DNA from: Mycobacterium sp.
GTDB lineage: Bacteria > Actinomycetota > Actinomycetes > Mycobacteriales > Mycobacteriaceae
Reading direction: 5' to 3'
DNA: 36,998 nucleotides
Assembly (NCBI RefSeq): GCF_025933915.1
Contig: NZ_JAICZA010000035.1
Coordinates: forward strand, 1 to 36,998
Part shown: positions 9,298 to 16,262 of the stretch, piece by piece
Numbering within the stretch: the stretch's first letter is position 1
Layout: every line of letters starts with the position of its first letter
Made by a program: the position numbers and the translations under genes
Notes under the pieces: model-generated
What the model was told of the DNA's origin: nothing
Seen by the model: only the letters and a program-made list of their open reading frames with translations
Database searches by the model: none

Positions 9298-9551
9298 GGA
9301 TGGGCGGCGCGGTCCAGCGGAAGCCGCGGCGTCAGCGCGCGAACGTCAGCCGTCTTCGCTTCGTGCTTCCGCTCCGGTTTCGCCGGCATCGAATGTGTCA
9401 TCAGAACCCGCCGCCCCCACGTACGAGCCGTCCTCCTCGCCCGCGGCGGCGCGCGACGGAGGGGGGCTCACCCGTACGGCGGTGTCGGGCGATGACGATG
9501 GCGCCGGACCCCGACGCTATTGTTAGCAGCCGAAACCAAGGAGAACACCCG
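9298..9551. other. Intergenic region upstream of htdZ
   Basis: These 254 bp carry the htdZ promoter near their right end and otherwise GC-rich sequence. Codons stay open in one frame but with Arg/Pro-rich content that resembles no protein family, so I do not call a gene. No repeats or long hairpins stand out. Confidence 0.5.
9518..9523 (+). promoter_or_regulatory. Candidate -10 box of htdZ
   Basis: TATTGT fits the mycobacterial TANNNT -10 pattern. It lies 28 nt before ATG 9552, giving a leader of roughly 20 nt with the Shine-Dalgarno AAGGAG (9538-9543). TGACGA (9493-9498) is a poor -35 candidate with a 19-nt spacer. Confidence 0.45.
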
Positions 9552-10007
9552 ATGCGCACCTTCGAATCAGTCGCCGACCTCACCGCCGCGGCGGGCGAGG
9601 CCCTGGGTCACAGCGACTGGGTCACGATCACCCAGGACGACGTCAACCTGTTCGCCGACGCGACCGGCGACCACCAGTGGATCCACGTCGACCCTGAGCG
9701 GGCGGCGTCCGGCCCGTTCGGCAAGACCATCGCCCACGGTTTCATGACCTTGGCGCTGTTGCCGCGGCTGCAGCACCAGATCTACACCGTCAACGGCATC
9801 AAGCTGGCAATCAACTACGGCCTCAACAAGGTTCGTTTCCCCGCGCCGGTCCCGGTCGGCTCGCGGGTACGCGCGCAAAGCTCATTGGTCAGCGTCGATG
9901 ACGTGGGTAACGGCGCCGTGCAGGCGACCATCTCGACCACCGTCGAGATCGAGGGGTCGGCCAAGCCGGCGTGCGTCGCCGAAAGCGTGGTTCGCTTCGT
10001 CGCCTAG
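9552..10007 (+). CDS. htdZ: MaoC-like (R)-specific enoyl-thioester hydratase
   Basis: 151 residues from ATG 9552, chosen for AAGGAG 8 nt upstream and because the family protein (Rv0130) is this long. It has a single hot-dog fold with the hydratase-2 motif: catalytic Asp in DATGDHQWIHVDPERA and the downstream GPFGKTIAHGFMTLALLP, where the HGF segment completes the active site. It hydrates or dehydrates (R)-3-hydroxyacyl-CoA/ACP esters. The gene meets fadE1 (acyl-CoA dehydrogenase) tail-to-tail. The longer open frame upstream to 9213 has no family similarity. Confidence 0.95.
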   Translation: MRTFESVADLTAAAGEALGHSDWVTITQDDVNLFADATGDHQWIHVDPERAASGPFGKTIAHGFMTLALLPRLQHQIYTVNGIKLAINYGLNKVRFPAPVPVGSRVRAQSSLVSVDDVGNGAVQATISTTVEIEGSAKPACVAESVVRFVA

Positions 10008-10014
10008 CGCCAAG

Positions 10015-10027
10015 CGCCCCAGGGGCG
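10015..10027. terminator. Hairpin between convergent htdZ and fadE1
   Basis: CGCCC-CAG-GGGCG (within CGCCCCAGGGGCG) sits in the 25-bp gap between two convergent stop codons. It could act in both directions. There is no U-tract. Confidence 0.4.
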
Positions 10028-10032
10028 GCTCG

Positions 10033-11382
10033 TCAGAACTCGGCGACCGCGTGTTCCAGGCGTTCGGCCAGCCACGCCTGGGCTTCCGCTCGCCGGGTCG
10101 GGATATGAGCTGACGGGAAAGGCGTTGTCACGGGCTCGTATTCGCGCAGGGTGCGACGGGCCACCGTCATCTTGTGCAGCTCGGTGGCGCCGTCGGCGAT
10201 ACCCAGCGACTCGGCCGCGACCATCATCTTGACGAAGGGCATCTCGTCGGAGACGCCGAGCGCCCCGTGCAGGTGCATGGCCCGCTGCGCGACGTCGTGG
10301 AGTACCTGCGGCATGGCGACCTTCACCGCCGCGATGTCGCGCCGCACCTTCTGGTAGTCGTGGTGCTTGTCGATCAACCATGCTGTGCGCAGCACCAGCA
10401 ATCGGAATTGCTCGATCTGGATCCAGCTGTCGGCGATCTTCTCCTGGGTCATCTGGAAGTCAGCCAGTTTCCCGTGCCTGGTTTGGCGCGATACCGCACG
10501 CTCGCACATCATGTCAAATGCCTTGCGCGCCAGCGCAATCGTCCGCATCGCATGGTGGATCCGGCCGCCACCGAGTCGGGTCTGGGCGATCATGAACGCC
10601 TGTCCCTCGCCGCCCAGCACGTGATCGGCGGGCACGCGCACATCGTTGTAGCGGACGTATCCGTGCGAGCCGTGCTTGCCTGACTCGCCTCCCACCGCGA
10701 CATTCCGAATGATCTCGATGCCCGGGGTCTCGCCCGGGACGATGAACAGCGACATCTTGTCGTACGTGCGCGCGTCGGGCTTGGTCACCGCCATGACGAT
10801 GAAGAACGACGCGTGCTTGGCGTTGCTGGAAAACCACTTCTCCCCGTTGATGACCCAGTCGTCTCCGTCGCGGATCGCGCTCGTCACGAACATCCCGGGA
10901 TCCGAGCCACCCTGTGGTTCGGTCATCGAATAGCACGAGGTGATTTCGCCATCCAGCAACGGCTGCAGGTAGCGCGCCTTCTGCTCGTCGGTGCCAAACA
11001 GCGCAAGGATCTCGGCGTTGCCGGAGTCCGGCGCCTGACAGCCGAACACCGAAGGCGCCCAACGGGAACGTCCGAGAATTTCGTTGAGCAGTGCCAACTT
11101 GACCTGGCCGAAGCCCTGACCGCCCAGCTCCGGGCGCAGGTGCGCGGCCCACAGACCCTGGTCCTTCACCTGCTGCTGCAGCGGCCGCAGGATGGCCATC
11201 ATCTCGGCGTTCTGTTTGTCATACGGGTCGAGGGCGACCAGGTCGAGCGGTTCCAGCTCTTCGGCCATGAATTTTTCGACCCAGTCCAGCTTTGCCTGGT
11301 ATTCGGGGTCTGTCTCGAAGTCCCACACCGTGGCCAACCAATCCCCGGCGCAACGCCGCGCCGGACTCGTTGATGAAGCCAC
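10033..11382 (-). CDS. fadE1: Acyl-CoA dehydrogenase FadE1
   Basis: 449 residues. An all-helical N-terminal domain (WDFETDPEYQAKLDWVEKFM...) leads to the substrate/FAD block CYSMTEPQGGSDPGMFVTSA and WVINGEKWFSSNAKHASFF. The C-terminal helical domain follows with RIHHAMRTIALARKAFDMMCERAV and the cofactor loop HGALGVSDEMPF. It catalyses FAD-dependent alpha,beta-desaturation of an acyl-CoA; chain length is unknown. The start is uncertain: ATG 11382 is taken, while GTG in TVWDFE about 18 codons later is possible. It is the last gene of the minus-strand row fgd2, GAF-ANTAR, fadE1, with 41 bp between it and the ANTAR gene. Confidence 0.94.
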   Translation of the reverse strand: MASSTSPARRCAGDWLATVWDFETDPEYQAKLDWVEKFMAEELEPLDLVALDPYDKQNAEMMAILRPLQQQVKDQGLWAAHLRPELGGQGFGQVKLALLNEILGRSRWAPSVFGCQAPDSGNAEILALFGTDEQKARYLQPLLDGEITSCYSMTEPQGGSDPGMFVTSAIRDGDDWVINGEKWFSSNAKHASFFIVMAVTKPDARTYDKMSLFIVPGETPGIEIIRNVAVGGESGKHGSHGYVRYNDVRVPADHVLGGEGQAFMIAQTRLGGGRIHHAMRTIALARKAFDMMCERAVSRQTRHGKLADFQMTQEKIADSWIQIEQFRLLVLRTAWLIDKHHDYQKVRRDIAAVKVAMPQVLHDVAQRAMHLHGALGVSDEMPFVKMMVAAESLGIADGATELHKMTVARRTLREYEPVTTPFPSAHIPTRRAEAQAWLAERLEHAVAEF

Positions 11383-11397
11383 CCCATCCTAGAACCG

Positions 11398-11407
11398 GGC
11401 GATCGCC
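11398..11407. repeat. Palindrome GGCGATCGCC in the ANTAR-fadE1 gap
   Basis: A perfect 10-bp palindrome lies in the 41-bp gap between the GAF-ANTAR stop and the fadE1 start. It contains the common octamer GCGATCGC. It is too short for the two-hexaloop structure that ANTAR proteins bind, so its role is unclear. Confidence 0.4.
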
Positions 11408-11423
11408 TGGGGTCGGCGAGGAC

Positions 11424-12176
11424 CTATTCGCGCTCGCCGCGGGTATCGATGATCCGCTGCGCGATGTCGACCAACTTCATCTGGTTCTCCTGGGAGAGCG
11501 TCCGCAGCAAGTCGAAGGCCCGCACGTCATCCACGCCGAAGCGTTCCATGATGATGCCCTTGGCCTGACCGATACGGTCTCGAGTCGATACCGCCGAATG
11601 CAGTTGTTCCGCATGGCTTCCAGCCAGGATCGCCGCGGCGGCGTGCGCGGCGAACACGGACCCGACGGTCTCGGCTTCGGTGTCCCACACATTGGCTTGA
11701 TGGCCGAATAGGTTCAGCGCGCCGGCGGTGCGGTCCGCGGTGTAGAGCTTGAAGGACATGCTGCTGAGCACACCGAGTTCTACCGCCGCGGGCGCGTACT
11801 GAGGCCAGCGCGTCTCGCTACGGAGGTCATCGCTGCGCACGATCGTCTCCTGCAGGGCGGCCTCGGCGCAGGGCCCCTCACCGAAGTCGTGCTGCAGCTT
11901 GTCGAGCTGCGCGGCCAGGCTGTCGGTGTCGGCAACCGATTCGAACTCGCCGCCCCGCTTCACCAGCAGAACTCCCGCGATGTCGGCTCCCGGTATCACT
12001 TCCACCGCCATGGCGGTCACCTCGGCCAGCACCTGTTCGAGACTGCGCGGGGCGGCGATCCCGCGGGCGAGCTCGGCCATTCGCACGGCCAGCTCGTGTC
12101 GGGAACCCTGGTCTGAAAAGTCCATAGGATCCCGATTGTGCATGATCTGCCCACTGCTCGTAACCCGCACGGTCAT
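11424..12176 (-). CDS. GAF-ANTAR domain protein (RNA-binding antiterminator type)
   Basis: About 250 residues. The N-terminal GAF domain runs from about residue 27 to 180: LEQVLAEVTAMAVEVIPGADIAGVLLV, FGEGPCAEAALQE, GVLSSMSFKLY, GALNLFGH. A C-terminal ANTAR domain follows (about 192-248): STRDRIGQAKGIIMERFGV then AFDLLRTLSQENQMKLVDIAQRII. ANTAR domains bind paired hairpins in nascent RNA and prevent termination; GAF domains sense small ligands or redox state. The gene lies between fgd2 (2 nt gap) and fadE1 (41 bp) on the same strand. In M. tuberculosis, as remembered, fgd2 and fadE1 are adjacent, so this is an insertion or a loss elsewhere. Starts at 12176, 12143 and 12125 are all in frame and none has a good ribosome site. 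Confidence 0.9.
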   Translation of the reverse strand: MTVRVTSSGQIMHNRDPMDFSDQGSRHELAVRMAELARGIAAPRSLEQVLAEVTAMAVEVIPGADIAGVLLVKRGGEFESVADTDSLAAQLDKLQHDFGEGPCAEAALQETIVRSDDLRSETRWPQYAPAAVELGVLSSMSFKLYTADRTAGALNLFGHQANVWDTEAETVGSVFAAHAAAAILAGSHAEQLHSAVSTRDRIGQAKGIIMERFGVDDVRAFDLLRTLSQENQMKLVDIAQRIIDTRGERE

Positions 12177-12178
12177 GT

Positions 12179-13276
12179 TCAGCGCAACTTGGGCAAAACA
12201 TTGGCGCGGTAGAACTCGATGGCGGCGAGCGGGTCGTCTTGGGGAAAGTGCAGGAAGGGGACGGCCCCGGCGTCGAGCACCCGCTGCACGGCGCCGATAT
12301 GGGGGGCCGGGTCGGTGCCGACGGTCCAGCCGGCCAACACCTTGTCGATGGGGTTGGCCTCGGCCGCGCGCTGGATCTCGCGGGGATTGGGCTGGTCGAC
12401 CGCACCGGCCGTGAAGCGCCACAGCGTGGCGGCGCGGGTCGCCTCGGCGTTATCGCCGACGACCGCGAACAGTTCGGCGCGCTTGCCCAGGGTGCGCGCA
12501 TCGCGGCCGGCGTCCCGTGCACCGGCAGCGAAGGCCGCCAACAGTTTTGGGTCCGTTACATCGTGGGCCTGGGTGATCCAGCCGTCCCCCCGCTGTCCGG
12601 CGAGCCGCACGCTCTTCGGGCCGGCGGCTGCCACCAAGATCGGTGGGGGCATGGCCGGAACGTCGTAAAGCTTCAGTGAATCCGTCTGGAAATAGCGTCC
12701 GGAGAAAGAGATCCGCCAGCCACTCCACAGTTGGCGGATCAGGTCGATCGCTTCGGCCAGCCGGTCGTGTCGCTCGGCGTAGTTGCCGTAGGCGTTGGTG
12801 GCGGCCTGTTCATTGAGCCGTTCACCGGTGCCGACTCCCAGAAACACCCTGCCCGGGTTGAGGATTGCCAGGGAGGCGAAGGCCTGGGCGACCGTGGCGG
12901 GGTGATAGCGGTAGGTCGGACAGGTCACCCCGGTGCCGAATGAGACGCGGCTGGTGGCGCTGCCGACCAGCGCCAGCGTCAGCCACGGGAACATCGAATG
13001 GCCTTGGTTGTCCTGCCACGGCTGAAGGTGGTCGCTGGCCCACACGTATTGGAAGCCGGCCCGTTCGGCCGCCTGGGCCTGTGCCACCAGCCGGTCGGTG
13101 CGGAACTGTTCGTGAGAGAGAACGAAGCCCACGCCCTTGCCCGCCGGCGGCGACGCATCGCTGGACTTGCCATGTTCGCCAGCCGGTTTCGCGCATCCGT
13201 CCGCCAATCCGACAGATCCGAGCATGCCCGCACCGGCTGCCACCCGCCCGAACGCTCGCCGTGAGATGCCGGTCAC
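12179..13276 (-). CDS. fgd2: F420-dependent hydroxymycolic acid dehydrogenase-like protein (Fgd2)
   Basis: 365 residues, LLM/F420 (luciferase-like TIM barrel). A twin-arginine signal is clear: R6-R7 in SRRAFGRVAAGAG, a hydrophobic stretch and Cys28 in LADGC, a weak lipobox. The mature region has GVGFVLSHEQFRTDRLVAQ, YVWASDHLQPWQDN, FGTGVTCPTYRYHPA, GVGTGERLNEQ, and the C-terminal FLHFPQDDP. These match M. tuberculosis Rv0132c, which is exported by Tat and oxidises hydroxymycolates to ketomycolates using F420. The start is GTG at 13276. There is no Shine-Dalgarno; a GGGTATGCC element 7-15 nt upstream may be a -10 of a near-leaderless transcript. It is divergent from the GNAT gene across about 50 bp. 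Confidence 0.92.
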   Translation of the reverse strand: MTGISRRAFGRVAAGAGMLGSVGLADGCAKPAGEHGKSSDASPPAGKGVGFVLSHEQFRTDRLVAQAQAAERAGFQYVWASDHLQPWQDNQGHSMFPWLTLALVGSATSRVSFGTGVTCPTYRYHPATVAQAFASLAILNPGRVFLGVGTGERLNEQAATNAYGNYAERHDRLAEAIDLIRQLWSGWRISFSGRYFQTDSLKLYDVPAMPPPILVAAAGPKSVRLAGQRGDGWITQAHDVTDPKLLAAFAAGARDAGRDARTLGKRAELFAVVGDNAEATRAATLWRFTAGAVDQPNPREIQRAAEANPIDKVLAGWTVGTDPAPHIGAVQRVLDAGAVPFLHFPQDDPLAAIEFYRANVLPKLR

Positions 13277-13314
13277 CGGATCGGCATACCCGTCCCACCG
13301 GGCCTCACACGCAC

Positions 13315-13320
13315 TAGCGT
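13315..13320 (+). promoter_or_regulatory. -10 box of a leaderless GNAT transcript
   Basis: TAGCGT fits TANNNT and is followed by exactly 7 nt and then ATG 13328, so the transcript would begin at the initiation codon. This decides the start over GTG 13319 and ATG 13322. Confidence 0.6.
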
Positions 13321-13327
13321 GATGCGG

Positions 13328-13933
13328 ATGACCCCGCAGGTCCGACCGGCCGTCAAGGCCGATGTCCGCGAGCTGTCGCGCACGCTAGCGCGCGCGTTCT
13401 ACGACGACCCGGTGATGATCTGGCTGATTCCCGACCGGGACAAGCGGACCGCGCACCTGACCCGGATGTTTGCGACGATGACCCGCCACCACCACCTGGC
13501 CCGCGGCGGGGTGGAGGTGGCTTGCGAGGACGCGGGCATCGGTGCCGCGGCGCTGTGGGATCCGCCCGATCAGTGGCAGGAAACGCAGCGTGCGCAGCTT
13601 GCGATGACGCCGGCGTTCCTGCGGGTGTTCGGCCTGCGCTCGATGCGCGGGCGAGCGGTCCAGGAATTGATGAAGGGCGTCCATCCCGAGGAACCGCATT
13701 GGTATCTTGCGGTCATCGGCAGCGATCCGGCGGTCCGCGGCGCGGGTTTCGGTCGAGCCCTGATGAGGTCGCGGCTGGACCGTTGCGACGCCGAATACTG
13801 TCCGGCCTATCTCGAGTCGACCAAATCCGAAAACGTGCCGTATTACGAGCGTTTCGGCTTCACCGTCACCCGTGAGATCGTGCTGCCGGACGGCGGTCCG
13901 AGCATGTGGACCATGTGGCGGGCGCCGCGGTAG
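13328..13933 (+). CDS. GNAT-family N-acetyltransferase
   Basis: 201 residues from ATG 13328 (leaderless start, see the -10 at 13315). The GNAT fold begins VRPAVKADVRELSRTLARAFYDDPVMIWL. The acetyl-CoA motif is IGSDPAVRGAGFGRALMRSRL (R-x-x-G-x-G type) and the last strands are AYLESTKSENVPYYERFGF and SMWTMWRAP. It corresponds in place and length to Rv0133. The acceptor is unknown; such proteins acetylate small amines or protein N-termini. It is cytoplasmic, and transcribed away from fgd2. Confidence 0.92.
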   Translation: MTPQVRPAVKADVRELSRTLARAFYDDPVMIWLIPDRDKRTAHLTRMFATMTRHHHLARGGVEVACEDAGIGAAALWDPPDQWQETQRAQLAMTPAFLRVFGLRSMRGRAVQELMKGVHPEEPHWYLAVIGSDPAVRGAGFGRALMRSRLDRCDAEYCPAYLESTKSENVPYYERFGFTVTREIVLPDGGPSMWTMWRAPR

Positions 13934-13971
13934 CGGGTCGGCGGTTCGGCGGGAGGGCGCGGCTCACCCGC

Positions 13972-13997
13972 GTTTAGCCACCCGATCCGGCGGGCAA
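13972..13997 (+). promoter_or_regulatory. Possible SigF-type promoter before the DUF5709 gene
   Basis: GTTT (13972-13975), a 16-nt spacer and GGGCAA (13992-13997) resemble the SigF pattern GTTT-N15-17-GGGTA. The -10 part deviates at one base. It ends 10 nt before ATG 14008. Confidence 0.3.
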
Positions 13998-14007
13998 CCG
14001 TTTCGGC

Positions 14008-14361
14008 ATGAGCGAGAACCCCCAAGCCGACGAACTGGTGGATCCCGCGGACTTTCCCGCAGAGGGCGGCCCGGGTGACACCCTGAACCCGAGCGAAGGT
14101 ACCGACTCGGATGAATTGCGCAACGACGACGGCGACATCGTCGTCGATCCCCCCGAGGGTTGGAGCGAGGCCGATCGCTTCGGCATGACGGCGAGAGAAG
14201 AACGCGAGGGCGAATCCCTCGACGATCGGCTGGCCGCCGAGGAGCCCGATGTGCCCGACGCCATCGAGCCGGTCGACGGCGGTCCGCGGCGCGCGCATCG
14301 GGGCCAGATCGACGGAACCCCGGAAGACGGCGATTCGCTGTACGACGTTGTCGATGAGTAA
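14008..14361 (+). CDS. DUF5709 acidic protein
   Basis: 117 residues, very acidic and hydrophilic with few hydrophobic residues, so probably disordered. Family-like blocks are DTLNPSEGTDSDELRNDDGD, VDPPEGWSEADRFGMTAREE, ESLDDRLAAEEPDV and the terminal DGDSLYDVVDE. No enzymatic motif, signal or TM segment is present. It is actinobacterial and of unknown function; such small acidic proteins are often stress-induced, which would agree with the weak SigF-like promoter (inference). It ends 34 bp before the convergent TetR gene. Confidence 0.85.
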   Translation: MSENPQADELVDPADFPAEGGPGDTLNPSEGTDSDELRNDDGDIVVDPPEGWSEADRFGMTAREEREGESLDDRLAAEEPDVPDAIEPVDGGPRRAHRGQIDGTPEDGDSLYDVVDE

Positions 14362-14395
14362 GTCAGTGCTCGTCTGTTTACTGCAGCCGGCGTGA

Positions 14396-15070
14396 TCAGG
14401 GAGTGCTTCGCCAGCCGGCGATGCCGGTCGCGATCATCCTCAACTGCTTGACGGCGAGACGCCGGATGTCCTCGGTCGCCTCGATGCTCTGCGAATCTTC
14501 GATGGCCTCCGCGATGACGATCATGGCGTTGACGAACAGGGTCGCCAGCACGTTGAGATCCTCGGTGGTCCACTTGTTCAGCCCCGGGAACCGCGCCAGG
14601 TCGGTGGCCAGCTCGGACGTGATCAGCCGGATCTCGGTGCGAATGGCGTATCGCAGCACGGACAGGCCGCTGTTACGCTCGCGGCCGATGAGTCTCCAGT
14701 GTTCGCGCCTGTCGGCCACGCTGGCGACCAGGATCTCGACGGACGATTCGATCACCCGGTTAGGGTCCAGCTTCCCGGCGCGGGCGTCGCGCAAGGTGTC
14801 ACGCAGGCTGCGAAACGACTCGTCGATCAGTACCAGGCCGAGAGCCTCCATCGACTCGAAGTGGCGGTAGAACGCCGCCGGCACGATCCCGACCTCGCGG
14901 GTCACCTCGCGCAGGCTCAGGCTGGAGAAGCTGCGGTCCTGTAGGAGCTTGAGCGCCGCGCCGATGATGGCGCGACGCGTCGCCTCCTTGCGTTCCTCGC
15001 GCGACTGGCTTTCCCGCGAGCGCTCGCGTCCGGAGCCGCGTACCCGTGAGCTAGGAGTACGGCTGTTCAC
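14396..15070 (-). CDS. TetR-family repressor of the FabR/DesT type
   Basis: 224 residues. The DNA-binding part REERKEATRRAIIGAALKLL, SLSLREVTREVGIVPAAFYRHF, then MEALGLVLIDESFRSLR closely follows FabR and DesT, which sense the saturated/unsaturated acyl-CoA balance and control desaturases. It is divergent from a ferredoxin-reductase/desaturase pair, exactly the DesT arrangement in Pseudomonas, so control of those genes is a strong inference. The frame opens to GTG 15097, but GTG 15070 lies 7 nt behind TAGGGT (15078-15083), indicating a leaderless start. The dyad operator GTTCACTGTGTGAAC overlaps this start. Confidence 0.9.
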   Translation of the reverse strand: MNSRTPSSRVRGSGRERSRESQSREERKEATRRAIIGAALKLLQDRSFSSLSLREVTREVGIVPAAFYRHFESMEALGLVLIDESFRSLRDTLRDARAGKLDPNRVIESSVEILVASVADRREHWRLIGRERNSGLSVLRYAIRTEIRLITSELATDLARFPGLNKWTTEDLNVLATLFVNAMIVIAEAIEDSQSIEATEDIRRLAVKQLRMIATGIAGWRSTP

Positions 15071-15083
15071 TGTGTGAACCCTA
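15065..15083. promoter_or_regulatory. Operator dyad and leaderless promoter of the DesT-like gene
   Basis: GTTCAC-TGT-GTGAAC (15065-15079) is a perfect 6-3-6 dyad. On the minus strand TAGGGT (15083 down to 15078) is a TANNNT -10, followed 7 nt later by GTG 15070. The dyad therefore covers the end of the -10, the start site and the first codon. TTGACT (15105-15110) could be a plus-strand -35 but lacks a -10 at normal spacing. Bound repressor would block its own transcription and could also affect the divergent operon. Confidence 0.7.
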
Positions 15084-15140
15084 CCACATACAGCCACTAA
15101 ACCCTTGACTACCTGGCAGTTGCCGCCGCACGGTGTACAT

Positions 15141-16244
15141 ATGTTTACTCAAACCGCTCAGTCTCCTGGCCGCGTCCTCGCTCGGACGCTCCGGCAACGC
15201 GTGTTGGGTTCAGAGCTACTAGACCTGCTGACCGGTCCGCACGGCGTCGATCGTTACACCGAGCTGGTGGCACCGACGTGGACGCTGGGCGAAGCCCGCG
15301 CCAAAGTGACCGACGTGCGCCGGACCACGCCCCGCAGCGTCACGCTCACCCTGACTCCCAACGACAACTTCCTGGCCGCCCACACCGTCAAGGCCGGTCA
15401 ATACGTCAACCTGACCGTCGAGATCGATGGGCGCCGGCACACCCGCTGCTATTCCCCGGCCAACGCCGAAGGCGCGGCAACCCTCGAGTTGACCATCGGC
15501 CGGCACGAGGGAGGCCTGGTCTCGAACTATTTGTACGAACACGCCCGCCGCGGCATGGTGGTCGGTCTGGCCGGCGCCGGCGGCGACTTCACGTTGCCGG
15601 CGCGCGGTCCCCAACGCCCGCGGCGAATCCTCTTCGTCTCCGGGGGAAGCGGGATCACCCCGGTGATGGCGATGCTGCGCACCCTGGTCGCCCAGGGGCA
15701 TCCCGGCGACGTCGCCTTCGTGCACTACGCCCGCACACCCGCCGAGGCCTGCTACCGCGACGAGCTGGCCGCGATGCCGTCGGTGCGCGTGCTGCACGGT
15801 TACTCCCGTTCGGAGGGCGGCGACCTGAGCGGACGCTTCGGCGCGGAACACCTGGCCACCGCGATGCCGTCACCGGACGCGGTATTCGTGTGTGGGCCAG
15901 CGGCTTTGGTCGAAGCGGTCCAATCGCACTGCGACAACGTGTACACGGAAAGCTTCGTCCCACCGGCCCTCGACGCACCCGAGAATCCGTCGGGCGGCCG
16001 AGTCACGTTCTCCGACAGTGGCGTTGACGTCGTCGACGACGGACGCCCGCTGCTGGAACAGGCCGAATCGGCTGGCCTCACCCCGGAAAACGGATGCCGG
16101 ATGGGCATCTGCCACACCTGCACACGGCGCAAAACCGCCGGTACCGTGCGCAACCTGATCACCGGTGCGGTCTCGACCGCTCCCGACGAGGATGTGCAGA
16201 TCTGCGTGTCCGTTCCGGTCGGTGACGTGGACATGTCTCTCTAA
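15141..16244 (+). CDS. Ferredoxin reductase-type oxidoreductase with C-terminal [2Fe-2S] domain
   Basis: 367 residues from ATG 15141. The FAD-binding barrel carries RHTRCYSPAN (100-108); the NAD(P)-binding domain has LFVSGGSGITPVMAML (164-179) and VFVCGPAAL (248-256). The C-terminal plant-type ferredoxin domain has the cluster ligands Cys319, Cys324, Cys327 and Cys355 (C-x4-C-x2-C...C). It resembles M. tuberculosis Rv3230c, which passes electrons from NADPH to the stearoyl-CoA desaturase DesA3. It is followed 18 bp later by such a desaturase gene, so this is the matching electron donor. The open frame to 15105 adds only non-homologous residues. Confidence 0.93.
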   Translation: MFTQTAQSPGRVLARTLRQRVLGSELLDLLTGPHGVDRYTELVAPTWTLGEARAKVTDVRRTTPRSVTLTLTPNDNFLAAHTVKAGQYVNLTVEIDGRRHTRCYSPANAEGAATLELTIGRHEGGLVSNYLYEHARRGMVVGLAGAGGDFTLPARGPQRPRRILFVSGGSGITPVMAMLRTLVAQGHPGDVAFVHYARTPAEACYRDELAAMPSVRVLHGYSRSEGGDLSGRFGAEHLATAMPSPDAVFVCGPAALVEAVQSHCDNVYTESFVPPALDAPENPSGGRVTFSDSGVDVVDDGRPLLEQAESAGLTPENGCRMGICHTCTRRKTAGTVRNLITGAVSTAPDEDVQICVSVPVGDVDMSL

Positions 16245-16262
16245 CACTTGGAAGGAAATACC

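Noticed and set aside
9213..9551. N-terminal extension of htdZ by 113 codons
   Set aside because: Arg/Pro-rich sequence without similarity; a good Shine-Dalgarno marks ATG 9552 and the family length fits.
11383..11423. ANTAR-type paired hairpins before fadE1
   Set aside because: The gap has only one short palindrome and no room for two hexaloop stems.
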